A program made the position numbers and the translations under genes. A DNA stretch of 64,000 bases from Cytobacillus sp. NCCP-133 (GTDB lineage: Bacteria; Bacillota; Bacilli; Bacillales; Cytobacillaceae), in NCBI RefSeq assembly GCF_026011715.1, contig NZ_BRVM01000008.1, positions 1 to 64,000 on the forward strand. Reading direction: 5' to 3'. Shown here one piece after another: positions 44,970 to 54,309 of this stretch; within the stretch, counting starts at the first letter, position 1, and the number at the start of each line of letters is the position of its first letter. Below the pieces are notes generated by a model. The model had not been told where the DNA came from. It saw nothing but the letters and a program-made list of their open reading frames with translations, and did not search any database.

Positions 44970-45012
44970 GTTTGTTGAGATTAATCCTACCATACCTATA
45001 GGAATTGTCAAC
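44970..45012 (-). promoter_or_regulatory. Promoter and palindromic operator of the sulfate operon
   Basis: Minus strand: TTGACA (-35, about 45007-45012) followed by ATTCCTATAGGTAT, a near-palindrome inside the spacer, and TAGGAT as a -10. The ATTCC...TAGG form resembles CymR-type sulfur operators of Bacillus, but this is a resemblance only. The rest of 45013-45190 holds nothing more. Confidence 0.55.
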
Positions 45013-45192
45013 AAGTTATTGGAAGAAAATTTTAAAAATCTGAAAAATGGGCTTTTCTACACAAATGCTGGGTTAAATTTAAGGAAAAATGGCTAATCGC
45101 TGTTCCAGTATTAAGAAGATTTTTAAAAGGAGGCTAACAGATTTATTGAGGAAAGTTGCTCTTTTACTATTGGCAGCTTGTTTCAAACAATT

Positions 45193-45222
45193 AAAAATCC
45201 CCGATCAAAATCGGGGATCGAA
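45193..45222 (-). terminator. Terminator of the M14 carboxypeptidase gene
   Basis: Minus strand: GATCCCCGATT-ttga-TCGGGGATTTTTAA. Confidence 0.85.
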
Positions 45223-45228
45223 CTTTTC

Positions 45229-46293
45229 TTATTCGTCAGCTTCTTCACCTGTTCTGCTTTTTTGTGTAGGCAGTGTATCCCAGAAGCTTGTATCTGCTGT
45301 TTCGATCGAGCCATCTGCAATGGCTTTTACTGCTGCATCAAGAGTAATGACGGTTTGCTTAATCAGATACCCGTTACTCTTTTGCCCTAGTGCATATGGT
45401 TCATAATAGTGGTCAGACATTCCGCGCATTTCGAAAAGAAGTGTGGAAATATCGTAACGGACAGCTGCGCCGTTGCGGCCAATGTTTTCACCAGACCCGC
45501 CATTATACTTTCCAATATGCCCCCAGCCTGTATCATGCAGAGCATTAAAGACAACAGAACCTAGCTTTTTGGAACCTTCAAGAACTTCTGGCTTTACCTT
45601 TTCATTTGTTGGATGAAGGATGGATCCAGAAACCAGCTGACCTTCCGTTTCACTTAAAGTTCCTTGATGGTGAAGGTCGATCATGTAATCAATGTCATAT
45701 TTCTCAAACACGTTTTCATGTAGTGAACGAGCTTCCGGCTCCATTTCGCTAGTTTCTTTATCATGTTCACGGTTTAAATCAACATAGTTTGCATTATAAC
45801 GAGTTAAATGGCGGTCGCCGTCTGCAAGATAGTCGTCAAGCGAGAAGTTTACATCTCCCATCGCTCCATCCGCATTCAGCATCGGAATAACCAAAATGTT
45901 CACGTTTTCCAGAACGCCGCTTGTTTTCCCTGTGCCAAGATGCTTGATAAACTCCATGGCTCCCTCAGTTGTCAGCTGTTCGTTTCCGTGCTGCTGTGTT
46001 AAGAATAAGATTGTTGGGTTTTCAGGGTTTGATATGTATTTTGCCATATATATCTTTTTCCCTTTTACTGTATTGCCAATTACTTCCAGATCCATTGCTT
46101 CCTGCTTGGCATCCTGAGTCTTTAAATAATCTACCATGCTTTCATATGTGTGCAGAATCGAAGTTTGGATGGAGCCGCTGCCAGTGCTCGGACCATTCCC
46201 AACCGCACCTGCAGGCATTCCAACAGCCGTAACGGCACCTAATGCCATTAAACCAGATAAAGATACTGATAAAACCTTTTTCTTTAACGCCAT
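45229..46293 (-). CDS. Secreted M14-family zinc carboxypeptidase
   Basis: 354 residues. Signal peptide (about 1-30, AVGMPAGA). Zinc ligands are seen in QQHGNEQLTTEG (HxxE type) and MIDLHHQG; the catalytic Glu is likely in LLFEMRGMSDHYY. It should trim C-terminal residues from peptides outside the cell. Single-gene unit between two terminators. Confidence 0.9.
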   Translation of the reverse strand: MALKKKVLSVSLSGLMALGAVTAVGMPAGAVGNGPSTGSGSIQTSILHTYESMVDYLKTQDAKQEAMDLEVIGNTVKGKKIYMAKYISNPENPTILFLTQQHGNEQLTTEGAMEFIKHLGTGKTSGVLENVNILVIPMLNADGAMGDVNFSLDDYLADGDRHLTRYNANYVDLNREHDKETSEMEPEARSLHENVFEKYDIDYMIDLHHQGTLSETEGQLVSGSILHPTNEKVKPEVLEGSKKLGSVVFNALHDTGWGHIGKYNGGSGENIGRNGAAVRYDISTLLFEMRGMSDHYYEPYALGQKSNGYLIKQTVITLDAAVKAIADGSIETADTSFWDTLPTQKSRTGEEADE

Positions 46294-46528
46294 AAAATCA
46301 TCCCTCCATATTTACTAGTTTTTACACTATTAAGTTTAGAGAATATTTTTAATAGTGTTAATAGAGTAAGGTGCCTATTATTTTGACAAATTTCGTTTGG
46401 CGAAATAAGTATAAAAGGAGGGGTTTAAAGATAAAAAGTTATTGTATTTCCATGTAAAATTAATCCGATTTTCCCAGGTGAATGAAAAGGTTACAAATTA
46501 TCCCAATCTAAGAAGGGTAAAAGGCACT

Positions 46529-46558
46529 AAAAAAACCGAACCTGGAAAGTTCGGTTTC
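46529..46558 (-). terminator. Terminator of the Gfo/Idh/MocA gene
   Basis: Minus strand: AAACCGAAC-tttcca-GGTTCGGTTTTTTT. Confidence 0.85.
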
Positions 46559-46563
46559 TTGCT

Positions 46564-47550
46564 TTATTTTTGATCGGCAGGATAGACAACACCGATTTGC
46601 CTGCGGGCTTCCTCCAAAATTTCCATCACAATCATGGAAGTGGAAAATGAGTTTATAGCTGATTCAGTTTTTCCTGCCTGTACAAGTTCGATAAATTCTT
46701 TCGCTTCGTAATACATGCTGTCGTTTACTTGCTGCTGCGTAAGGTCTTCCCGCTCCCCATTGCGGTATTGCAATTCAACCTTCTCAGGTGTATGGATTTT
46801 ATCAATCACAATATTCCCATCTTCTCCTTGAATTTCTGCTGGCAGGCTTGAATTGGCTATTTTGCTGTACATAATAACCGCATCTTTATCCGGATACTTC
46901 AAGACAATGATGCCTTCCCCATCTACACCGGATTCAAGCATATACCCTGTTGCTTTAACCTCTTCCGGTCTTCCAAAAAGGGAAACGAGGGGGTAAACAC
47001 AGTAGATGCCAATATCCATAAGGGATCCATTTGAAAGCTCAGGTTTAAATGCATTCAGCACTGTGCCTTGCCGGTATGCATCATAACGGGATGAGTACTG
47101 GCAGTAGCTTGCGAAATACCTGCGCACCTGGCCAATTTTATGCAGATTCTCTTTCACTGCTATAAAGTTTGGCAGAAAAGTCGACTTAAGCGCCTCCATC
47201 AGCAGGACATTGTGTTCCCTTGCCGCATCAATCATTTTCTGAAGTTCTGTTGTGTTTGACGCAATGGGTTTTTCACATAATACATGAACATGATTCCTCA
47301 TAAAAATGATTGCCTGTTCTGTATGAAGCGAGTTCGGGCTTGCAATATAAACAGCATCCACTTCCCCGCTGCTTGCCATGGATTCTAAATCTGTAAAAAT
47401 TCTCTCGACTCCATATTTACCGGCAAATTGTTTTGCTCTCTCCTCTGTACGAGAATAAACAGCGGCGAGCTGGAAATCCTCTGCCTGTGTAGCCGCTTTT
47501 AAAAAAGCTTCTGTTATCCAATTGGTGCCTACTACGCCGAAACGAACCAA
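46564..47550 (-). CDS. Gfo/Idh/MocA-family oxidoreductase
   Basis: 328 residues. N-terminal Rossmann domain (VRFGVVGTNWITEAFLKAA, DAVYIASPNSLHTEQAI) and HVLCEKPIASN with the catalytic Lys; the C-terminal alpha/beta domain carries SLMDIGIYCVYPL. It is an NAD(P)-dependent sugar or polyol dehydrogenase of unknown substrate. Monocistronic. Confidence 0.92.
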   Translation of the reverse strand: MVRFGVVGTNWITEAFLKAATQAEDFQLAAVYSRTEERAKQFAGKYGVERIFTDLESMASSGEVDAVYIASPNSLHTEQAIIFMRNHVHVLCEKPIASNTTELQKMIDAAREHNVLLMEALKSTFLPNFIAVKENLHKIGQVRRYFASYCQYSSRYDAYRQGTVLNAFKPELSNGSLMDIGIYCVYPLVSLFGRPEEVKATGYMLESGVDGEGIIVLKYPDKDAVIMYSKIANSSLPAEIQGEDGNIVIDKIHTPEKVELQYRNGEREDLTQQQVNDSMYYEAKEFIELVQAGKTESAINSFSTSMIVMEILEEARRQIGVVYPADQK

Positions 47551-47630
47551 TTATTATTCCTCCAATCTATTATTTAAGATATTTTAATATAATGAACGAC
47601 AAGAGTGAAAAATGCAACTCTTATCCAAAA

Positions 47631-48453
47631 TCATATTCGGCCTGCTATAGTGTTCGTTACTCTAAGCCAAGCCCGGCCGTTATCCCATTCCAATGCAATA
47701 GGGAATTTGAATGCCTGTTCCAGCAATGATTCATTAAGCGTTTGCGTCTTACTGCCTTGGGCAATGATTTGGCCTTCCCGAAGAAGCAGCGCATGAGAAA
47801 TGGAAGGGACAATCTTTTCTATGTGATGGGTTACGTATAAAATGGTTGGTCCCACACGATCAGATGCCATATCTTCAATAGAGTGTAGCAATTCTTCCCT
47901 TGAAAAAACGTCCAGACCATTGCAAGGTTCATCCAATATGAACAGGTCAAGAGACGCCATTAAAGCTCTGGCAATCATGGCTTTTCTTCTTTCCCCTTGT
48001 GAAAGTGAGGTCAGAATCTGATTTTTTGCGTGACGAATATGAAACCTGTCCATTAAATCAAGAGCCTTCTCTAAATCATGTTGAGTAATCTCCTCGTATA
48101 AACCGATGGAAACAAATTTTCCGCTGAGGACGATTTCGAGTACCGAATCCATTGAGCGGAATTGGAATTGATCATCCAGCGAAGTACTGACCCAGCCAAT
48201 GCGCCTTCTCAATTCTGGTATATTTGTTTTCCCGTAGAGGTTCCCTAACACGGAGACTTAGCCGCTATTTGACCATTCGTAACCAGTAATCATTTTTAAA
48301 AGAGTGGTTTTGCCTGACCCATTCAGCCCAAGGACCGCCCAATGCTGTCCTTTCTTCACTTGCCAGGTAACATTATGTAGTATGTTCTTGCCGTTTCGTT
48401 TCCAGCTGATATTGTTTAAAGGTGATGATATTTCGGAGAGCTGTCTGGCTCAT
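47631..48453 (-). pseudogene. Broken ABC transporter ATP-binding protein
   Basis: The ATG at 48453 has a GGAGGAGAA site, but the frame of the protein (NNISWKRNGKNILHNVTWQV) is reached only by removing one base right after ATG. Walker A GLNGSGKTTLL follows, then an in-frame TAA at 48258-48260 after EWSNSG. Past it the frame stays open to 47631 with LTSLSQGERRK (signature) and LFILDEPCNGLD (Walker B). Two separate lesions make an active protein unlikely. The domain type is a stand-alone YlmA/ModF-like ATPase with no permease nearby. Confidence 0.8.
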
Positions 48454-48639
48454 GGTTCTCCTCCTTCTCCCTGGGGTTTAAATTTTATTGATTGGTGTTG
48501 AATTTTATTGATTGATTTCTATATATTGGGTGAGAAATCCTTGTCTTGAGGGATGTTATTTTATGCTTTATTGTATTGGCGTTCTTCTTTGGTGCGTCGG
48601 ATTACGGTTGCTCAGGGTTGGTCACGAAGACGTTTTTGT

Positions 48640-48700
48640 TAGCTTAGGCTGGATTTTGGGCGTCATGAAGCGTTTATGAAGACGTTTTTCTCGATCCTCC
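48640..48700. other. Intergenic stretch resembling the 52-bp repeat
   Basis: GCGTCATGAAGCGTTTATGAAGACG at about 48659-48683 is close to the reverse complement of the core of the tandem repeat at 58041-58332 (CTTCATGAACGCTTCATGGCG). Otherwise 48454-48778 shows no gene. Confidence 0.4.
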
Positions 48701-48778
48701 AAAAATATGGTCGCTACGACCTTTTAGACTAGCGATAATTTTATTGAATAATCCTTACCCCCTGATACCCCTAACAAT

Positions 48779-48819
48779 AAAAGGCAGCTCCAATTCGTTC
48801 GAACAGGCTGCCTTTCTTA
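48779..48819. terminator. Terminator of the IDEAL-domain gene
   Basis: AAAGGCAGC...GCTGCCTTT hairpin just downstream of the 48840-49031 gene, with T-rich flanks on both strands. Confidence 0.8.
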
Positions 48820-48839
48820 CTTTTTAGATTGTCAGATAA

Positions 48840-49031
48840 CTACGAGATCATTTTTAGTTCATCTGTTAGGCGGAAAAATTCATCCTTGTTTCGATTCGTA
48901 AGAGCTTCATCAATTTTTTCGCGAAGCTTCTCTTTGCGGTATTCTTTAAGAGCTTGATTTAGGACCTGTTCTGCTAACTGAGACACATTTTCTTCAGACT
49001 GTTGCGGCGAGTTAAGTAGACGTTTTTCCAT
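48840..49031 (-). CDS. IDEAL-domain small protein
   Basis: 63 residues. The C-terminal segment EKIDEALTNRNKDEFFRLTDELK contains the IDEAL motif, found in short Bacillus proteins of unclear role (some are linked to ComK or phage-like settings). Its upstream AGGGGTT site fits the ATG at 49031. Confidence 0.8.
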   Translation of the reverse strand: MEKRLLNSPQQSEENVSQLAEQVLNQALKEYRKEKLREKIDEALTNRNKDEFFRLTDELKMIS

Positions 49032-49181
49032 TTGAAATCAACCCCTTGACCTTTTTTCTATATTAACACAAATTTTCAGATAATTCAAATGATTATATAC
49101 TTGAAATTTAGTTAGCAGCTTTCTAAGCTTGTTAATTACAATGTACCCGGTCAAGATCTAATTTAAACAATGGTATAAAAA

Positions 49182-50228
49182 TTATTTTGAAAACATCCCC
49201 GCAGCCACTCGTCCCTTCCTCCCTTTCGTCGTAACTGCCTGGGACAGCGAATTGAGAATCGCCTCTTCGGCTGCCTCCGCTGCGCCTTGAAAAAGCTGAT
49301 TCATGATCGGGTGGTCATCCCGTATGAAATGGGTGTTTTCGACCATGTGGCTGCTTTGGTGAGAAACTTTGTTGGCGGTTGAGAAAGCAATCACGATATC
49401 GCCGCTGCCGTTGCTGTAATGGCTCCCAGTCCGGCCAAGGCCAATTCCGCATCTTTTCGCCAGTCTTTTAAGCTGCCTGTCACTAACTGGTGCATCAGTG
49501 GCCAGGATAATCATAATGGAGCCATCTGGCGTGTCTTTAGTGTCCTGTGGGGTGTGTGGATAAAATCCATATTTGCTGAAAGGAAACTCATCTTTATTGC
49601 CAAAATTGGCTACGACCAGGCACCCGATTATGTATTCAGCAGAATCTCTCTCAGCAACGATGCTCCTTGAAGCAGAACCGACTCCTCCTTTATAGCCAAA
49701 GCATACCATCCCTTTTCCGGCGCCAACGGCACCTTCTTCAGACTGGACTGACTTGGCACTTTCAATCGCTTCAATTGCATGTTCAGGTTTTACCGGCAAT
49801 TCGCGGATGGAATTTAGATACCCATCATTGCACTCGCCTATGACAATATTGATGGTTCCGGTGGTATCCCCTATTTCTGGCGTCTTTTTTAGCATATATT
49901 GCAAAGTTCCCTGGGTGACAGCCGGTACGCCAAATGTGTTGGTCAGCAGGATAGGGGATTCAATCAGTCCTAATTCTTCTACTTGGACCAAGCCGGTTGT
50001 TTTTCCAAATCCATTGATGACATAGCCAGCTGCTGGCACTTTCTCCCGAAAAAGATTTCCTTCATGCGGCAAAATAGCGGTCACGCCTGTGCAGGCATGC
50101 TGATCTTCACCGTCCAGGGGATAATCCAATGTGACATGTCCGACCAGGACTCCTTCAATATCTGTGATACAATTTTTCTTTCCTGGCTGCAGTTTGCCAA
50201 TATGTACTCCTCTTTCTCTGATTTTCAT
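49182..50228 (-). CDS. P1 (DmpA/BapA) family aminopeptidase
   Basis: 348 residues from ATG at 50228, with GGAGG six bases before. This start gives MKIRERGVHIG, as in the family. The self-cleavage nucleophile region is in ATDAPVSDRQLKRLAKRCGIGLGRTGSHYSNGSGDIVIAFSTAN (given in part: GRTGSHYSNGSGD). These enzymes remove N-terminal D- or beta-amino acids or L-residues after self-cleavage into two chains. Confidence 0.88.
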   Translation of the reverse strand: MKIRERGVHIGKLQPGKKNCITDIEGVLVGHVTLDYPLDGEDQHACTGVTAILPHEGNLFREKVPAAGYVINGFGKTTGLVQVEELGLIESPILLTNTFGVPAVTQGTLQYMLKKTPEIGDTTGTINIVIGECNDGYLNSIRELPVKPEHAIEAIESAKSVQSEEGAVGAGKGMVCFGYKGGVGSASRSIVAERDSAEYIIGCLVVANFGNKDEFPFSKYGFYPHTPQDTKDTPDGSIMIILATDAPVSDRQLKRLAKRCGIGLGRTGSHYSNGSGDIVIAFSTANKVSHQSSHMVENTHFIRDDHPIMNQLFQGAAEAAEEAILNSLSQAVTTKGRKGRVAAGMFSK

Positions 50229-50390
50229 AACAATCCTCCACATAATGAATGATTTAGGCGCGAATACGTGAGTATTTAAAAAATAAAACCGCTCAATACA
50301 ATTTGCATCTATTTTCCTTTATAATAGATGAATATTTAGGTTTCCTAATTATTTTACTATCATTTACATCGGTTTTGGGAGGATTTTTTT

Positions 50391-51560
50391 ATGGGTCATT
50401 CTATAGCAAAGGGAGCAAGCTCCGAAAGAATATGGTCTCGTGATTTTGTTCTGATTTTAATGTCGAACTTTTTTATTTTTCTTGGATTTCAAATGACACT
50501 CCCTACCATTCCCCTTTTTGTAAAAAAATTGGGCGGCAATGATCAGCTGATTGGGATTGTAGTCGGGATTTTTACATTTTCTGCACTTCTTTTACGTCCT
50601 TATGCAGGCCATATGCTTGAGACAAAAGGAAGGCGTTTTGTTTATTTGACCGGTTTGGCTATTTTCGTGCTGTCGGTTGGATCATTCGGTCTTGTAAATA
50701 GTTTGGTTTTCTTATTTCTTTTAAGAGTTGTTCAAGGATTTGGCTGGGGATTTTCCACAACAGCATCTGGCACGATCGCAACTGATTTAATTCCTGCTAA
50801 ACGGCGCGGCGAAGGCATGGGTTACTTTGGCCTTTCCGGCAATATTGCACTTGCTTTCGGTCCAACACTAGGCCTGGCTTTAACAGGAATTACTTCTTTC
50901 AGAACCTTATTCTTAATTTGTGCGCTTTTAGGTTTACTGGCTCTTCTTCTGTCCTCTAGAATCCATTATAAACAAGTGGAAAAGCAGAGTGTTCCTATGA
51001 AGCGATGGGATATTTATGAAAAAAGTGCTTTAAGACCCTCCCTGCTTTTATTCTTTATCACGGTCACCTTTGGCGGAATTGCTTCTTTCCTGCCGATCTA
51101 CTCGGCTGAAAAAGGGATAGAAGGCATACATTGGTACTTCCTCCTCTTTGCGATCGCATTGATGATTTCCCGGACGTTTGCCGGAAGACTGTATGACCAA
51201 AGAGGGCACCAGGCGGTTTTCATCCCGGGTGCAATTTTAATATTGGCAGCCATGTTCCTTTTAGCCTGGCTTCCTAGCAGCATAATCATGTATACTGCAG
51301 CCATTCTTTATGGACTTGGATTCGGTTCTGTCCAGCCTGCCCTTCAGGCTTGGTCTGTAAAAGAATCACCAGTTAACCGGCGGGGAATGGCGAATGCAAC
51401 CTTCTTCTCCTTTTTTGACCTTGGTGTCGGGATTGGTGCCATTGCGTTCGGCCAGATTGCCCACTTATTTGGCTATAGCAGCATTTACATGACAGCAGCC
51501 GGATCAATTGTGATTTCGATTCTTCTATATTTTTGGTTTCTTTCGACCAAGCGGGGCTAA
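50391..51560 (+). CDS. MFS transporter
   Basis: 389 residues, about 12 helices. RDFVLILMSNFFIFLGFQMTLPTIPL at helix 1 and LIPAKRRGEGMGYFGLSGNIALAFGP at helices 4-5 resemble the YfkF/staphylopine-type drug-efflux group. GGGAGG lies 8 bases before the ATG. Substrate unknown. Confidence 0.85.
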   Translation: MGHSIAKGASSERIWSRDFVLILMSNFFIFLGFQMTLPTIPLFVKKLGGNDQLIGIVVGIFTFSALLLRPYAGHMLETKGRRFVYLTGLAIFVLSVGSFGLVNSLVFLFLLRVVQGFGWGFSTTASGTIATDLIPAKRRGEGMGYFGLSGNIALAFGPTLGLALTGITSFRTLFLICALLGLLALLLSSRIHYKQVEKQSVPMKRWDIYEKSALRPSLLLFFITVTFGGIASFLPIYSAEKGIEGIHWYFLLFAIALMISRTFAGRLYDQRGHQAVFIPGAILILAAMFLLAWLPSSIIMYTAAILYGLGFGSVQPALQAWSVKESPVNRRGMANATFFSFFDLGVGIGAIAFGQIAHLFGYSSIYMTAAGSIVISILLYFWFLSTKRG

Positions 51561-51564
51561 ATAG

Positions 51565-51607
51565 AAAGACGATTTTCCACTCTCAATCGGAAAATCGTCT
51601 TTTTTAT
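51565..51607. terminator. Bidirectional terminator between MFS and SDR genes
   Basis: AAAGACGATTTTCC-actctcaatc-GGAAAATCGTCTTTTTT, shared by converging genes. Confidence 0.9.
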
Positions 51608-51611
51608 TTTT

Positions 51612-52397
51612 CTATAAAGCTTTCACCATCCCGCCATCCACCAAGATGGAACTGCCGGTTACATAGCTGCTTGCATCTGAAGCCAGGAATGTCACGACAT
51701 TGGCAAACTCTTCTGGGGTTCCATATCTGCGCAGCGGAATCAGGCTTTTTGCTTTTTCAACAACTTCTTCTTTCGTTATATTCTGCCGGTCCGCATGATG
51801 CTGGTCCAGATAATCAACCCGGTCAGTCGCGATACGCCCAGGAGCAACTGTATTGATCAAAATATGATAGGGTGCCAGCTCCTCTGATAGGGTCTTTGTC
51901 ATGCCGACAATTCCTAATCGGAATGTATTGGATAATATCAGTCCTGGGATTGGCTGCTTAATGCTGGAGGAAGCAATATTAATAATTCTGCCGCCGTTTT
52001 TCTTTAATTCAGGAAGTGCCTCCCGAATCAATCTTACATAACTCAACAAGTTTAATTGGAAAGCTTTTTCCCAGTCTTCATCAGTAAAGGATTCGAACGT
52101 CCCGCCTGGTGGCCCTCCGGCATTATTAACTAGAATATCAATCCCGCCAAGTGTTTCGTTTGTATGCTTGATTAATTGTTTAATATCTTCCGAATTTGTA
52201 ATATCTGCCCGAAAATAATCAACTTCAACATCAAATTTTTCCCGGAATTCTTTTTGAACAGCCTGAAGCTTTGTTTCATCCCGGCTCGTAATCATAACAC
52301 GGGCTCCCTCTTTTGCGAGCTGAGCTGCTACTGCCTTTCCAAGCCCCTGACTCGATGCCGCTACAAGTGCATTTTTATTCTGTAAATTTAAATCCAT
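51612..52397 (-). CDS. Short-chain dehydrogenase/reductase
   Basis: 261 residues. TGxxxGxG-like AASSQGLGKAVA, NNAG at about residue 90 (LVNNAGGPPGG), the catalytic Ser in NIASSSIKQ and a conserved end VTGSSILVDGG. The usual YxxxK Tyr is not evident: the segment after Ser reads PGLILSNTFRLGIVGMTKTL, so Tyr is replaced, as in a known 7-alpha-HSDH-like/YvaG-like subgroup. Lies in a three-gene unit with a methyltransferase and an enoyl-CoA hydratase. Confidence 0.85.
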   Translation of the reverse strand: MDLNLQNKNALVAASSQGLGKAVAAQLAKEGARVMITSRDETKLQAVQKEFREKFDVEVDYFRADITNSEDIKQLIKHTNETLGGIDILVNNAGGPPGGTFESFTDEDWEKAFQLNLLSYVRLIREALPELKKNGGRIINIASSSIKQPIPGLILSNTFRLGIVGMTKTLSEELAPYHILINTVAPGRIATDRVDYLDQHHADRQNITKEEVVEKAKSLIPLRRYGTPEEFANVVTFLASDASSYVTGSSILVDGGMVKAL

Positions 52398-52409
52398 GTC
52401 ACTTTCCTC

Positions 52410-53183
52410 CTACTGTTTTTGACAAAGTGCCATCCATTCGTCCACTTTCAGCGATTGAACCCTGCCATTATTCGTCTTGACTTGAAAGTAATCCTGTACA
52501 GGCTGGTCTGCCTGTAAAATATAATCTTCTACCGATTTTATTTGCTGATCATTTTCCGTTGTCCGCCTTACCCAGGTGGGAAATTCATACATTTTCTTTC
52601 TGCTTTTCGCGTTCGTATCCTGTAATCCAGAACGGCCGAATAATACTCTCCATTCTTTTACAGATAGGCATCTGTAATGACTGTCATCACGGAGTTTTTC
52701 AACCGTATTCATAAAAATGGCCAATTCCTTCTCCTCGGGTGAAACATTATCAATGAGCAGAAAATAGCCGCCTGATTTTAACACCCGTCCTGCTTCCTGG
52801 ATGAATTTTTCGGGGGTTGGAAAGTGATGAGGGGCAATCCGGCAGGTAACAGCATCAAAGGTCCCATCAAGAAACGGCAATGCTTCTGCATCAGCAACCA
52901 CATATATGATGTTTTTATAGCTTTCCAAGTGGCGTGCCGTATTGGCAAGCATCATTTTAGTCAAATCAGTTGCGAAAACCTGTGAAACATATGGTGCCAG
53001 GCTCTTTGCTACATGCCCGCCGCCAGTTGCTATATCCAACACTACCCAATCACTTTGAGGATTAAGCCATTGAATAAGCTGATTCAGTTCTGCAGCATCT
53101 GCATGAATCTCGCTCTGCACATACTTTTCAGCATTTTTTCCGAATGTATCTTTTACCTTTTTTTTAATATATTCCTTATCCAT
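52410..53183 (-). CDS. Class I SAM-dependent methyltransferase
   Basis: 257 residues from ATG at 53183 with AGGTG before it. WVVLDIATGGGHVAKSL is the SAM-binding glycine motif, followed by FATDLTKMML, VVADAEALPF and FDAVTCRIAPHHF of the UbiE/methyltransf_11 group. Substrate unknown. Confidence 0.88.
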   Translation of the reverse strand: MDKEYIKKKVKDTFGKNAEKYVQSEIHADAAELNQLIQWLNPQSDWVVLDIATGGGHVAKSLAPYVSQVFATDLTKMMLANTARHLESYKNIIYVVADAEALPFLDGTFDAVTCRIAPHHFPTPEKFIQEAGRVLKSGGYFLLIDNVSPEEKELAIFMNTVEKLRDDSHYRCLSVKEWRVLFGRSGLQDTNAKSRKKMYEFPTWVRRTTENDQQIKSVEDYILQADQPVQDYFQVKTNNGRVQSLKVDEWMALCQKQ

Positions 53184-53199
53184 TGGAATCACCTACAAT

Positions 53200-53988
53200 C
53201 TATTTAAAATCAGCTTCCCTTTTCTCTAAAAAAGCAGATATTCCTTCTCTTCCTTCTGGACTATTCGCACGATCCGCAAGAAATTCCGTTTCCTTTGCCA
53301 TCTGGGATTCAAGCGTTTCCTGCAAGGAATGATAGAATAATTTTTTGGTAGCCCCGAATGCTTTCATCGGACCTTCTGCAAGGTTTTCAGCCAGTTTAAT
53401 AACAGCAGGCATTAATTCTTCGTCTGGAAGGACATGATTGACAATTCCCCACTCTTCAGCTTCCTTTGCACTTAACAGACGGTTCGTATACATCAGTTCC
53501 AGCGCTCGCTTCATACCGACCAATCTGGGTAAAAAGTAACTGCCAGAGCCATCAGGTGTCAATCCAATTTTGTTATAGGCCATCACAAATTTGGAACTTT
53601 CAGCTGCATAAACAAGATCACAGGAGAGAGCGAGGCTCATACCTGCACCGGCTGCCACACCATTCACCGCTCCAATAAAAGGCTTATTCATTCTGGAAAA
53701 ATGAGAAACAGCCTGGTGCAGATAGGCGGTTACCCTCTTTAAATGAGCAGGAAGCTCTTCCCCTTCACTTGAAAAACTCTTTAAATCTCCGCCGACCGAA
53801 AATTTATTGCCGGCACCTGTGACCACAACTGCACGTATCTCCTTATTTTCCGAACAAATAATGGCAGTTTCAAGCAATTCCTTTGAAAGCTTTAGATCGA
53901 TTCCATTGCCTGCATGCGGACGATTTAATGTGATAAAACCAACGTTATTTTCTATGGACAAAAGGACATTTTTAGTTTTAGTTATCAA
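53200..53988 (-). CDS. Enoyl-CoA hydratase/isomerase family protein
   Basis: 262 residues from TTG at 53988 with GGAGG seven bases before. The crotonase oxyanion-hole segments AGNKFSVGGDLK and GAVNGVAAGAGMSLALSCDLVYA are conserved, with Asp/Gly residues PDGSGSYFLPRLVG. It probably hydrates or isomerises an acyl-CoA, perhaps in fatty or aromatic acid use. First gene of the unit with the methyltransferase and SDR. Confidence 0.9.
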   Translation of the reverse strand: MITKTKNVLLSIENNVGFITLNRPHAGNGIDLKLSKELLETAIICSENKEIRAVVVTGAGNKFSVGGDLKSFSSEGEELPAHLKRVTAYLHQAVSHFSRMNKPFIGAVNGVAAGAGMSLALSCDLVYAAESSKFVMAYNKIGLTPDGSGSYFLPRLVGMKRALELMYTNRLLSAKEAEEWGIVNHVLPDEELMPAVIKLAENLAEGPMKAFGATKKLFYHSLQETLESQMAKETEFLADRANSPEGREGISAFLEKREADFK

Positions 53989-54060
53989 CTGTACTCCTCC
54001 TTAATGATTGCTGCTAATAAAATTCGATGTTAATCGTATGTATTCCTGTAAGTTTTCAGG

Positions 54061-54102
54061 AAAAATAAAAAGAGCCTGCCACTAACGATATGGCAGGCTA
54101 CC
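54061..54102 (-). terminator. Terminator next to the quinone oxidoreductase remnant
   Basis: Minus strand: AGCCTGCCA-tatcgttag-TGGCAGGCTCTTTTTATTTTT. Confidence 0.85.
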
Positions 54103-54104
54103 AT

Positions 54105-54303
54105 TTATCTGTTAGGTTCGACGATCAAATTCCCCTTTGTCTTTCGTGACTGCAGGAGTGTATGAACCATTGCGGCATCCTCCAACGGATGAACCCCGCC
54201 AATGGTAAGCTTCAATTTCCCTTCTGCTGTATAGGTCATTAATTCGTTCATGCTCGGCTGCAGCAGTTCCGGCTTCCTCATAATAGCTAAGATGTTCGCG
54301 TAA
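54105..54303 (-). pseudogene. C-terminal remnant of a quinone oxidoreductase
   Basis: The minus strand ends LAIMRKPELLQPSMNELM, TIGGVHPLEDAAMVHTLL and SRKTKGNLIVEPN, which is the C-terminus of a medium-chain quinone reductase. The first four-fifths are missing and a repeat block follows immediately upstream, so the gene was cut off there. Its own terminator is retained. Confidence 0.75.
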
Positions 54304-54309
54304 ATATTT

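Noticed and set aside
34594-54303. The two quinone oxidoreductase pieces as halves of one gene
   Set aside because: They are 20 kb apart and the missing middle is not found at either site, so a single split gene cannot be shown.
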